A DNA stretch of 64,000 nucleotides from Gnetum montanum (taxonomy: Eukaryota; Streptophyta; Gnetopsida; Gnetales; Gnetaceae): positions 1,587,819 through 1,651,818 of the forward strand of contig MNCI01004872.1 in the NCBI GenBank assembly GCA_015680685.1, given 5' to 3'. The translations under genes and the position numbers were made by a program. Positions 45,911 through 57,257 of this stretch are shown here, piece by piece. How positions within the stretch are numbered: position 1 is the first letter of the stretch; each line of letters opens with the position of its first letter. The notes beneath the pieces were generated by a model, which was given only the letters and a program-made list of their open reading frames with translations, made no database searches and had not been told where the DNA came from.

Positions 45911-48904
45911 AACATGAAATGCTACTTCCACCTAAATCCTGAATCCATTTGTTTCTAGTTGTAATTACTATTGGGATTGAAACTAGTTAGCACATCTAGA
46001 GGGATCGACAAGAGGTTTTTGTTAAAGTTGAATTTGGGGAACCTATTATGCATATGTGCACAGATGGAGGAAAACCAAATTGGAATCTTAACTTCTAAAT
46101 GATTTGTAACATGTTGCTATGATCTAGTTTCATCAATGATTAGACCATGTAATAATCAAGTTTAGATGACATTGGTAGTGGTAGGTGTAACCTTGTACTT
46201 TGAAAGGGGACTTCATGATATATCCCTATTATGTGAATGAGTAGCAATGAAGGGATGCAACAGTGGATCTCTCATGGAATGTAGGACATGCTCACATGTT
46301 TCCATGGGCTAATTGAATTGTTATTTGGGGATCTGATGATTTTGTACTCTTACATTCTCTCTTTTGTCTATCATTCATTATCCATCTCTTCCATTTCATT
46401 CTTTTCCATTTCTTTATATGGCAAGAAGTTGATTAGGTAAAGTAGAGGATGAGATTTTTCCACCTAAGGAGATAAACTCACATTTGATGTTGATGTTTGA
46501 CTAGTTATTTGGAATCCATAGATATTCCCTTAATAAGTTTTACAAGAGCAAGAAAGAAAGGTATCTACTATAAAGAGAACTCACCTATGAATCCTTGGTG
46601 ACTTGGCATGATGCGTAAGTAAGCTCAAACTTATCTTCCAGTGGTGGTGGTGATTTCATGACATAGAACACTTGATTGGTTTTACACTTGTATGAGTGTC
46701 AATTTTACAAGCTTCAAAATTTGATCATAAAAAACTATTCCCATGTTACCCCACTTGTACCTATTTGTTTGTCTTGGATTATCTTATTTATATTTTATTT
46801 CACTAACCCCTTGTTCCTAGTTCTTGGATAATGGGAATTAGAATATTTAACATTATGGTTTGAATCCCATGAGTTTGGTTGTCATCAAAAATAAGTTTGG
46901 ATGTTTTTTTATTTTGGCTGATTTTATAGATTTTTTGGTTTAATCCTTGCTTCAATTTGTGATATTTTATTAAGCATGTGTTCTTCTTGTTCTTTCGATT
47001 TGCATTATTCATGTGGTTCAAGCTAGATGTCTTGTAACTTAGTCATGGATGAGAGACATCAATTCAAATATGTACTTTTTACTTTCGATGATTATTTAAA
47101 TTATTTTCATCTTATTTTTACTTACCCATGCATGTCTTAACTCCATAGTTCTAATTATGTTTCTCTTGTGTCCTTGAGGGTTATACTTATCACTATTCCT
47201 ATAGCCATTTTTTACATTGGTAATATAATGCCTTGGAAATATCACTTAATTTTTACCATTTTCATACCTCATCATTCTTAGGTGAGATCTCATTCCTCAA
47301 TCTATGATTCTACATTTTAGCCACTAAACTTAGAAGAAGAGGCATAATAACATCAATCATCAAATCCAACACCTAGACTTGAGAAACCTCCCTCAAGAGA
47401 GAGATCTGGAGGTACATAGTTATGGTCTTGATCTTGTGGGTTAAGTGCATGTCCTAAAATATCTTTTACATCAGCATCAAAGGAGTTGGAAGAAGATGAT
47501 TTGAAGATGGATGATGTGTAATAAAGATCCATCCATGAATCCAGTATAACAATCCTTGAGGCATAGTTGTAGATATTTCACATGTATGCACCCTGCACTT
47601 TTAGCTTCTTTTAGTTTCATGTAGGCATGTTAGGGGAACTCTATCTTAAGCCTTCATTTCCTAGAACTTCTTGGTAAGGTGGGTTGCATTGTAACATAGT
47701 CATGTTCTATATTATACATTTGTAATTCCTCCATATTCATCTTGTCATGTGTCTAGTTCGTATTTTTGGATTAGCTTTACTTAGTCATAGGGGAATGAGG
47801 AGGCATCTAGTGACATTTTGTATGCCAGTTGTAAGCCCTAGACTTGGGAAGTATTTCATGTCTTGTGTTTGTGATTTTTAGGCACATGGTTGAGGTTTCT
47901 ACCTCATAGGTTTGCATCATAGCCTTCCATATCACACTTCTAGGTTTGCTACATGTTTTAAACTTCCTAGGATATTTTTGGCTTCTCTTATGCACTCTAG
48001 GAATCTTCCAACATGTTTCATAGTGTTTTGGCTTTCATCTAGAATTGGCTAGAAAAGTGTGCTAGGAGGAGGTATGATGACTACCCTGCATTAGCACACC
48101 TCTTGTGTTAGTGCAAGGGTATTTATGCACCCCTTGGAAGGCTTGGTTTGATCCCCTTGTGCATGGTATACCTTCTATGTGTTTTTAGATTGCCTAGGCT
48201 ATGCTAACAAACCTCCATTAATACTTGGATATTAGTAAACCTTTGTTATTATGTTGCAAAAAATATAAAAACTTGGGATGAACTCTCATATACATCATAA
48301 GAAAAATTTTATTTTTGTTTGGATTTTGACATCTAATTAGTGTGAAGAGGTTTTTCTCCATTGGGTAAGTTGATTTCCTTACCATTTGTGTGTGTGTTTT
48401 GAGTCATTACTTTTACAAGTACAATTGGACTTTGTCAAAGTACTACCTTGCTTACATAGCCTAGAACCATTTGGTCAATGTAGAGTCCAATGTTTGCATA
48501 GTAAATAAGCACATGGTTCTCCCTTGTTTTACCATTGATGCCTTAAATATTAAAATACTAAAAATATTTATTTTATTTCTATTTCATTAATCTATGATGA
48601 TTTATTCCTTATCCAAGGAGGTCATAACTATGTGGCATGGTGTTGGACCATAGAAGTTATGACTAAGAATCATTTATGGCTTTTTGTAATGGTGTTGTGC
48701 TTGTCCTATGAAGTATTGTAACAAGAGCATTGTATGTGTCCCCATGAGGGATTGTGATGCATGTGTGTTTATATTTATTTTATTTTTATACTCATAAAAT
48801 AAAAAATTATAAATATTCTCTCTATTCCATACTGTGGTAACATGGGATTTTTCTTGTATCATGTGAACTATATTCTATTTTATACTTATTGAACATAATT
48901 TTAT
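45911..48904. other. Right half of the outer Ty3 remnant, no domain recognised
   Basis: Continues after the CCAAT duplication. No RT or integrase blocks were readable on either strand. Many short frames are chance. Confidence 0.4.
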
Positions 48905-49018
48905 ACATGAGTATCCTTGGCAATCCACTCAACATTGTCTTCAAAGCTTATGATTGGATTACACTACATTTTGTATGATAAATGCAATTGGTCAAAATTA
49001 GCGGAATCCTTATTATCT
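48905..49018 (+). repeat. LTR-end-like repeat, right copy
   Basis: TATCCTTGGCAATCCACTCA to CCTTATTATC aligns with 30921-31040, in the same orientation. This suggests the ends of two LTRs about 18 kb apart, of which 11.5 kb is the nested Ty3 element. Confidence 0.45.
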
Positions 49019-51609
49019 GAGAATACAATCTTAAAGAAGATGAAAATTGGAAAGAATACAAAATTAAATATTTAAAAAAATTAAAAGTAATACTTATTTT
49101 ATCAAAACTAATCAAGTGCATCATGGTATGGTCTTAAATTTATAGAGAATGATTGGGGTTATACTAGGGGACATTGAAAAGACATTTCCCATTATAAATA
49201 CTAATTAGTTTAGGAGAAAACATGAAGAATTGGAACCAAAATAAAGTAGATCCATCCATTAATTTTGTTTAAAATTAAAATAAAATAATAAAATCACTTT
49301 TATCTTTGGGTGGGTGAGTGAGACAACATGAACTTCAAGTCTTCTATCCTCTTAGATTCATTCTTGCTTTGTACAATAATTATAATGTTACAAAATTTCC
49401 ATGATATTTCAATATAAAAGGAGCAAAAAAAAGAGAGAGAGGCCTTAAGCCTTAGATGTTAAGAAGATTTAAAGTTTATTTTGTGATTAATTGAGTTTGT
49501 TACTTTGTTATCACACCCCAAAAGTTTACTTAAGATAATCTATAATTAAATTACACATAACTTAATATCTATGACATGTGATGTCCTAATGCTTATAATT
49601 TATGAAAATAAATCTTCATAAGCATTATAAAACTTGAACCAATGTGCATGGTAAATCATAAATTTACATTAGAGTGCTTAAAATAATAAATTCCATAACC
49701 ATAAACTAAAGTTGATAATTAAATCTCATAAATCATGACAAAACCATAATCTCAAGGATAGTGGATAATAACCATCAATACAACTATCTAAGTACATCAT
49801 GTCTAACATAACATAGTCTCAAAGGAAAATGAAATCTAAAGATAATGAAGAAACTTCATCAATCATGCTCTGTTACCATCAAGCTCCTAGCTCTTTCCAT
49901 CTAAATATGCATGCAAATATAGAAGAAGTGTTATAAACCTTCTAGTAGAGCCAAGCACCTTAGTACACTTGGAATAAGCTATAAGATGGAATCACATGCT
50001 ACACAAGAAACCATCTTAAGATTCATGAGATTAGACTCCATAATCAATTCTAAAAACCATGATGTCCTCAAAATGTCAAGAAATATATTAATTGATAATT
50101 TTCTTAAAATCAACCACTTATAATAACTAGTTGGCCCACAAAGATCTCACCTATCTTAGATGTTGTTAGCAATTCTTTTTAAGGATTGATTGACCAAACC
50201 TCATTTCATCTTGGATGAATCGATTCTAAAAGTAATCCCATGTGGCTAACTTACTTCTATCAATCCAAATTATGATACTTTCCATGTGAAGAATTACAAG
50301 TGACATTAGTATGATTGACTAAATAGTCCCCTCATAATGCTTACCCATTGTCACAATATATGCACAACCATAGATGATATATGGAAATCAATCCTACCCT
50401 CCACAATGCCTATCCATCAACACAAAAACAAAGGTACCTAGTGTACAAGAATAGGTGACATGGATCGAGTACTAGAGGCCAACCTATACTCATCACAATG
50501 CCTATATATTGATCTCATTAAATGAATAATCAAAATGTTGAATTGTCTAAAAAATTCATGAGTTTGAATACCAAAGCTTAGGAATGGATCAAAGAATGCA
50601 AGAATGACATGAAATGACAAAAATCAACAAATCACAAGTTGAACATGACTTGTGATAAGAATTGGAAGATTGACCATGACTAGTGACTAAGTCTTGAGAA
50701 AGACCATGATGTTGCCACAACATATGGAACTTGCTACAATCCATTTTTTCTAGACCATAATTAATGGTTAGTGTTACAACTAGAAAAATTGATCGCTAGA
50801 AAATTAAGAGATTTGGTATAGCAACCTCAACTTAGAATCCTCAAGGCCTTCGAGAAATTGGATCCCAGGTGGCCTAGATGGTCTAGTAGATCACCTAGGG
50901 ACTTATGAAATGAAAAATGAATAATGTAAAAATAAAGAAAATGCAAATATAGAAATCACAAGAAAAAAAATTTCACACAATCTAAAATTTGAAACATTAT
51001 TTAAATGAATAAAGAATAAGTTCAATGATGTGTACAAGAGTTGTTCATGATAGAGCAAAAGAGGATTCACTGGGGTAGGAGTTCAAAGCCCATTGAAGTA
51101 GATGTGAACTACTCCAAAATTCAGATACTAAGCCACTCCTAATGCTTTTGAACCTCCTCTGTTGTAACTTTAGATCTACAGCTTGGATCACTATTGAGGG
51201 ATGAGAAAAGTGAGAAATTTGGCTATTATATTGTTCCACGCTAGAGGTTGAAAGTTCCAAAAATGTAGCATTGACACCAAAAATCTACAAGTCTTAGGGT
51301 GAATAACAAAGGTTATAACAAGGTTGCAAAGGTTCCACACTAGGAGGCTCCAAGAGGCTACGTTTTTGCAAGGTTGCAAGAGCTCTTGGAAGGAAAAATT
51401 TTTATGTCCCCGAAAATGCACGAGTGTGGAATTGCCAAAATCGTAGAACTTGTAAATGGTATTAGGGTTTTGGTTTTATAGGTTTTGGGCCATGATTTTT
51501 GCTACAAATTGGCTGATAGATTGGTTCCAAATTTTTTCCTTGTACAAGTGAGTTGGAAGCCCAAATTTTGGGGATTACCATATATGGTAAGTACTTAATC
51601 CTAATGGTC
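49019..51609. other. Unassigned; possible LTR start at 49509
   Basis: TATCACACCCCAAAAG at about 49509 resembles the TGT(A/C)ACACCCC start of plant Ty3 LTRs. A TATA-like TATAAATA occurs near 51622. The frames at 51045-51421 are not recognisable. No partner copy was found, so this is weak. Confidence 0.3.
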
Positions 51610-51960
51610 ATTCTTTTAAATATAAATAGTAATGGGGGAAACCTTCTATGCTGGAGCTAGATCTTCCATGTTGAGCCTTCTTCCATCCATTTTGAAGTGG
51701 TTGATCAACTTTGAGGCCAATAAAGTACACAAATCTTGCTCATGTAGCTTCCATGGTAGGGAAGAGGAGTTTTAAAATTGGGGTGAGAAGTCTCCACATT
51801 GAGGGTGAGGGTTTCCATGCTAGGAAAGAAGATCAAACTCCTCCACATTGGGCATTATGTCTCCCCCCACGCTAAGATTTTCCTCTCCATGCTTGAGGTA
51901 GGTGATATTTTCCCTTGTAGGTGTTTCTAGTGTAGAAAAGTATATACCCCCTATAAAACC
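51610..51960 (+). other. Segment resembling the 185-bp satellite in wording
   Basis: Words such as CTCCACATTGAGG, TTCCATGCTAGG and CTCTCCATGCTTGAGG echo the satellite at 59.4-64 kb, but without regular spacing. It may be a source or distant relative of that satellite, or coincidence of T/C-rich sequence. Confidence 0.25.
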
Positions 51961-52684
51961 AATCAAATTATCATTTTTGGCATCCCAAAAGGCATTTTTG
52001 ACCCATACACCCCTCCCAAAGATGAAATATAGATACTAGGTGACTTTTTTTTCACTTGGGGAATGAGTCTTTAACCACTTATGAGGCATTTTTTAGCCCC
52101 AAAAGTATAAAATGTGTCAGATTTTCCTCCATGGGTTATAATCTTCACATTTACAATGAAGTTTGACCTCAAGTTTCATAGGGTGAAGGCCAGATGGTGA
52201 AAAATGGTAATAACATGCAAATTTTCATAGTGTTTCAATGGTCCTTCTTTGTTGGTGTCTGGAGGATTGACTCAAGAGGCATCAACAAAGAATACAAAAC
52301 ACCACTATAGGTCCACCATTGACATTCCCTCTCTACACTTGATCCAGTCATGTCAAACCATGTCAAAGAGTGCTTGTGATGATGGGATAAGGCTATGATG
52401 ATGATGATGTTAAGGTTGCAAAGAAATGGTTATGAGGGCTAACAATGTGTTTCAATTGTTAACATCATGGCTACAACATGATATTGACATGTTTTGAAGT
52501 GTTAGTCACTCGACAAATGTGTTTGAGGAACTAATCACTTCACTCCAAGATTTGTTTTGGCCATTAGGCTTTGAGGCTTCATTGACCATTCGGCCTCTTT
52601 GCAATTTTCTCCCTCTCTTTTTTGTTGATTTTTTTTGGGATGAAACCTTCATTGGGTTTCAATACTAGGGTTGATTTAATATGG
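51961..52684. other. No recognisable feature
   Basis: AT-rich, with no domain or LTR boundary. Confidence 0.4.
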
Positions 52685-52860
52685 TTTTCCCATTGAATGA
52701 GTTGTGTTACACTCAAAGGACTTGATTGTTTTCCCATTGAGTAAGATGCATTATGCCTGATGGGCTTAACGATTTTTCATCAAACTAGATGTGTTACATT
52801 TGGTGGACTTAGTGCTTCCCACTAAATGAGCTATGTTACATTCAAGTGGACTTGAGAGTG
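52685..52860 (+). repeat. 44-bp tandem repeat, four units
   Basis: Units begin TTTTCCCATTGAATGAG, TTTTCCCATTGAGTAAG, TTTTTCATCAAACTAG and CTTCCCACTAAATGAG at about 52685, 52729, 52773 and 52817. Each continues with a TGTGTTACA.T..GGACTTG-like segment. Divergence among units is considerable. Confidence 0.65.
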
Positions 52861-53236
52861 AAGAATGATAAAGAGATATCATATGGCTATAGTGCATGAG
52901 TGACAAACAAAGATCAACATTGCTTCCCAAGGTATGAAAGGTTATAACTAGGCTATAGTGCTAGGCTTGAGGGGTGGTGCTAGATGGAGGGAAATGGTAC
53001 AATAACTCTTGACATAGTAAGACAAACACACTAGATTTTGCACATCAAGATCGTATGATGACCTACTGCTGTAATGAGTTGCATCCTTGTGATGGTCCCA
53101 AGCTTCATCCTACAAATACAACTCTAAGAAGCCAAGAAAACCAAGCAAACAAAACATGTTATAATATTACAATACATATAGTTCACATAGGAAGATAAAA
53201 CCAAGCTACCCAAGTCACCAAGTATGCTAGTTTAAA
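52861..53236. other. No recognisable feature
   Basis: Unassigned stretch between the two tandem arrays. It would be the 3' side of the Tat element on the minus strand; no LTR edge could be placed. Confidence 0.35.
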
Positions 53237-53600
53237 TCTATGGTGGGCCATGGTACCAGTGTAAGGCCTTGGTAGGCCGTGGTGCTAATTTAAGGTTGTA
53301 GTGGATCATGGTGCTCGTTTAAGATCTCGAAAAGTCCTATCACCAGTTTTAGGCCCTAGTAGGCCATATTACTAGTTTAAGGGCTTGGTAGGCCATGTCA
53401 CCAGTTTTAGGCTTTAGTAGGCTATGTTATTGATTTAAGGCCTCAGCAAGTTGTGTTACTAGTTTTAGGACCTAGTAGGCCATGTTATTGGTTTAAGGGC
53501 TTGGTAGGCTGTGTCACCAATTTTAGGCTTTGGTAGGCTATGTTACCAGTTTAGGGCCTTGGTAGGCCATGTCACTAGCTTTAGGCCCTTGTAGGTAGTG
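53237..53600 (-). repeat. 29-bp minisatellite, about 12.5 units, next to Tat integrase
   Basis: On the plus strand the unit is TGGTAGGCCATGTCACCAG plus TTTTAGGCTT, repeated every 29 bases with no indels visible over 12 units. Neighbours alternate between AGTTTTAGGC and GGTTTAAGGGC forms, hinting at a 58-bp higher-order unit. It lies directly downstream of integrase in the minus-strand Tat element. A single related unit occurs near 59085. Some Tat elements carry tandem repeats after pol. There are no unique spacers, so it is not CRISPR. Confidence 0.8.
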
Positions 53601-54066
53601 GTTGAGCAGGCTTGCTTGTTGATGGTTATTGACTACATGTAATATGGCTTTAGATAGGAATGATTAACTAGATTGTCCAACTCATTCTCATCCATGTTAG
53701 CTATCCTAAATGCTTTGTTACCATAGGCTCTAGTGACAAGGAAGGGCCCTTCCTAGTTGGCTAAGAATTTATTTGCATATTCATGGATAGCTTTGAGGAC
53801 CAGGTCATCCTCCTTGATCTTATGCTTGATTAGGTTATGGTGGTGTTTCTATTTCTACCTCTCTTGATAGTATTTAATGTGAGTAAGCATTTACATACAT
53901 TACTCTTTTACTGAGTTTAGGATCACTATTTATAACTCCTTATTTTTCTCATCATTGATGAAGTCAGGTCAAGGCTACTTGGAGTGACAACACCTACAAT
54001 TCAAGAGGCAAAATAGCTTTAGAACCATAAACCAGGTTATAAGGCATTACATCAGTTATTATTTGG
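53601..54066 (-). pseudogene. Tat integrase remnant, C-terminal part
   Basis: Minus strand: a PYNLVYGSKAILPLEL block (core end), a degraded stretch, then KIKEDDLVLKAIHEYANKFL, then NQEGPFLVTRAYGNKAFRIA and HSYLKPYY, the GPF/Y-type C-terminal domain. It continues the core found at 55809-56420. The intervening solo LTR interrupts it exactly at the TTTGG/TCTGG duplication, and removing it brings the two parts into one frame. Confidence 0.8.
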
Positions 54067-54139
54067 TGAAACACCACCAAATTTAGGCTACCATGACTTT
54101 TTTCAAATTTTCCTAAGTGTCAACATGAGGCAAAATTTT

Positions 54140-54720
54140 TCTAAGTGTTGGGACTATGCTCTCTACTACATCAAAGCATAGTAAGCCTAGTAGAGAGCAT
54201 AGTCAACTCTAAAGATAAATTTTCTGCAATTTTGCCAAGTGTCAACATGAAGCAAGAAGCTATAGATTTTTCTAAGTGTTGGAACTACACTCTCCACTGC
54301 ACCAAAGCATAGTCAACACCAGAGGCTAATTTTGCAAATTTTCCTAAGTGTCAAGTCAACAACTGTAGAACATGGCTAGCATGGAAGAAATAGTTTGGCA
54401 AAATTTTCTAACTATCGAGAGTAGGCTCTCCACTACACTAGAGCATAGTTAATAGTAGATAGCATCAAGGCCCAGTTTTTTGTAATTTTTGCTAACTATT
54501 GTGACTACGCTCTCCACTGCCATGAAGCATAGTCAACATAGTCAACTAGAAGCCATATTTTGCAAGTTTTCTTCTCTAAGTTTTGAGAGTATGCTCAACC
54601 CTAGTTGGAAGCATAGTCAACCTTCACTAAAGCAAAGTCAGCACATGGTCTAGAATTTTTCTAAGTTTGGGACTATGCTCTCCCCCAGTCTAGAGCATAG
54701 TCAAGTGTAGATAGCTAGAA
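54140..54720 (+). repeat. U3 array of GACTATGCTC...GAGCATAGTC inverted modules
   Basis: Six modules start near 54151, 54281, 54420, 54501, 54587 and 54669. Each has CTATGCTC (CTACGCTC at 54503) and, 15-25 bases later, GCATAGTC, able to pair as a stem. Words such as CTAAGTGTCAACATGAGGC recur between the first modules. Confidence 0.7.
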
Positions 54721-55096
54721 TGGCCTTCGGAGGGCCTCCAGAATGTACCACCGACATTCACATCAGCTCCAACACACCTTTGGCAAGTAGCATGCATCAT
54801 TTTGGCACCCCATTTATCCCAAAATTGTAACTACACTCGACACCACTCGAGATAGTGGACAATGTAGTCTCCACATTTGCATTTTTAGCATTTTTGTCAA
54901 GTACATCATAGTATTTTTGGCACATGAACATGTATTTTGTAGCATAGTCATAGTTTGGTAGTCGTGTAGGGTCCATTGGAGCACACCAGAGGCTCACACC
55001 ATTTACTTTAGTGAAGAGCATAGTTAGGTATAGTGTAGTCCCAACTATTCCACTGGCATGTGGAAACTGATCTGCATTTCATGAGAGACCTAGCCC

Positions 55097-55104
55097 TATA
55101 AATA
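55097..55104 (+). promoter_or_regulatory. TATA box of the solo LTR
   Basis: TATAAATA in AGCCCTATAAATATCC, followed by a segment alignable with the sister LTR. Confidence 0.55.
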
Positions 55105-55808
55105 TCCTAGTCCTCTACATTTTAGAAGTTGGAAAATCTGAAGTGAGCTTGGCATTTTTGGCATTCTGGTGGAAAATTTGCATTCTAGGCATTTTGGCAT
55201 TTGGCATTCTTGAAGTGTGTTTGGCATCTCATCAAGGCAAGGCATTTTCTCACCTCCATAGAGCACTGTAGGCCACCATAGTGCACTACACCTTGTTATG
55301 ACCAACTTGGTAGGCATAGACACCATATTAGAATGTCCATCTTCAAGGCTAGACACCCTAAGACTATGACTATGTTGTCTACTACACCTGTTGTACACCG
55401 CGTATCTTTCTCACCCCATTTGAGGTTAACTACAGTCAACCCTATTTGGGGTGGTGTTTCTTTCTCTCTCACTCTCCTTCTATGCATTTTTTTAGCATTT
55501 TTATTTGCATTCTAGCATTTTATTTTCATTTTTTCACAAATTCTGAATGTAACTATGCATTAACACCTTTTTTTTAGTGGAAACCCTTAACTACTCTCAC
55601 CCCTGTTGACACCGTGAACACCAGGCAAACAGCTAGCATCATTTTAGCATTGCATTCCATAACTACCTATTCTATTGACAAGATCATTCTAGGCATCCCA
55701 TCTTCACCTCCAACAAGCCCTCATGCAAACGCAGAGTCAAAGTTGTGCACTTGTGAACATCTCGGTGTTCCCATTCTAGCTATCAACATTTTTGATCGCT
55801 ACATCTGG

Positions 55809-56420
55809 TAAGTTGTGCAATAGGACCAAAGTGCATGGACAAGCTACTCATGCCATTTATGCTTGCTATTGTTAAGCATCTTTTTAATCAATTGATGATG
55901 TCTTTTGCTTTTCCATTGCCTTCAGGGTAATAAGATGATGAAAAATAATGCGTAATTCATAGGTTGTGATAGAAATATTTTATTTCATGACTACTAAATT
56001 TTGGTTAATTATCTATAACTATGGTTATAGGTATGTCAAAACAAGCTATAATGCTATCTAGGATAAATTTGTGAACTTGGTTAGATGTAGTCTTTCTTAT
56101 GGGAATAGGTTCAACCCACTTAGTAAAGTATTCAATTGTGGCGATGATGAAGCTATGTCCTACAAAAGACTTAGGTGTTATATATCAAGTGATATCCAAT
56201 CCCCATCATTGAAATAACCATGTGATTTGAGTTGTATGCAACTTGGTTGGTGATACATGTATCAAGTTACTATGTCGTTAGCATGTGTCAAATTGCTTAA
56301 CCTTTTACATGCAGTTACTTTTCATATGGAGCCAATAGTAGCCTAACCATCTAATCTTAGTGGCCATAGCTCTTGGTTCAATATGTCCTCCAAAATCATC
56401 CTCATGAACCTCCTCTAGGA
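55809..56420 (-). pseudogene. Tat integrase remnant, zinc-binding and catalytic core
   Basis: Minus strand from about 56330: YYW..MK...C..VKQFDTC, the HHCC zinc-binding end. Then GHSFIIATIEYFTKWVEPIP (the first catalytic Asp, expected in A(I/V)DY, is Glu here), DIPITIVIDN with the second Asp, YYPEGNGKAKDIIN, and HALWSYCTT. Stops occur between blocks. The solo LTR starts right after this block. Confidence 0.82.
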
Positions 56421-56750
56421 CTATTCTAGCTTTAGTTTCACCTAGGCACTTTAGTAATATGCCATCGTAGGATTGTTGACATAATGTGTTACCACCTATG
56501 ATGACATAGTACTTTGAGCATTTACATACAACATCATTGTTAGTAGTATTAAGTCCTTATGAGTATTCGCCATGCATAAGGTAAATTTTAATATCATCAT
56601 ACCACTCCCTAGCAGGAGCAGTATGAACGATGGCCACAAAGGCATCCCTAGTGTTTTTCCTGATGGGAATAACATAGTCCATAGTTAAGGTGGGAAACTT
56701 ACTAAACACATCTAGTGTAACACTAAGGGCTAACATTGGGATTACATAAG

Positions 56751-57257
56751 CTATGGAATTCTCATTTTGGGGTATGTGTTGGATATAACTATCTTAAATT
56801 GTTGTAACGGTTGCTTTCCTAGGTCACAACAAGGTTGTAAGTGTTTGACTTTGCATGCATGGACTTTAGTTACTTGGTTAACCATAAGTTCTAAATCACC
56901 TTTGATCATTAAGAATCTAATTTCTAGGTCACGAGCTATCATTATCCCTCTAATCAAACCCTCATACTCTACTATGTTATTTATGCATGAAAACACAAAA
57001 CGATATGTAAAGGAGCAGATTTCACTAGATGGAAGTGTTATGATGGAAGCAACACTGACCCCATGGGTAGTTGAAGCTCCATAAAAGTGCATGACCACCT
57101 CATAAAGCTTGGGCACTTTGTTAACGATGTTAATGTACTCATCAGGAAACTCAGGACCTATGGTTGGTTGGTCATCAATAGGTGAAACTATGAGTTGTAC
57201 AACTATAGCTTGACCTTTTGTTGAGGTTTTAGAGATGTAATGAAGGTCAAACTCCAT
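56751..57257 (-). pseudogene. Second (plant-type) RNase H of the Tat element
   Basis: A 168-codon open frame, the longest in the window. It opens with MEFDLHYISKTSTKGQAIVV, the ..FDI.Y.P....KGQALADF junction that follows the first RNase H. VVMHFYGASTTHG stands where the family has LYFDGSS..., so the first Asp is Tyr. NNIVEYEGLIRG keeps the Glu, and IKGDLELMVNQVTK keeps the next Asp. The domain would assist RNA removal. The loss of one catalytic residue suggests the open frame survives by chance. Confidence 0.85.

Larger units (their letters stand above)
54067..55803 (+). mobile_element. Solo LTR, sister of 41000-42396, TTTGG/TCTGG duplication
   Basis: 1.74-kb sequence from TGAAACACCACC to GATCGCTACA. 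It is flanked by TTTGG (54062-54066) and TCTGG (55804-55808), a 5-bp duplication with one C/T difference. A TATA box lies at 55097. Its ends and the block after the TATA box match the solo LTR at 41000-42396. It carries an array of CTATGCTCTC...GAGCATAG modules that look like C-to-T-decayed forms of the sister's TACGC/GCGTA modules. No primer site follows. It lies in the Tat integrase, in opposite orientation. Confidence 0.82.

Noticed and set aside
53237-53600. CRISPR-like regular repeats
   Set aside because: Units are contiguous with no unique spacers, in plant repeat DNA; it is a minisatellite.
55096-55398. 100-codon minus-strand frame
   Set aside because: Falls in the R/U5 part of the solo LTR at 54067-55803 and has no family signal.
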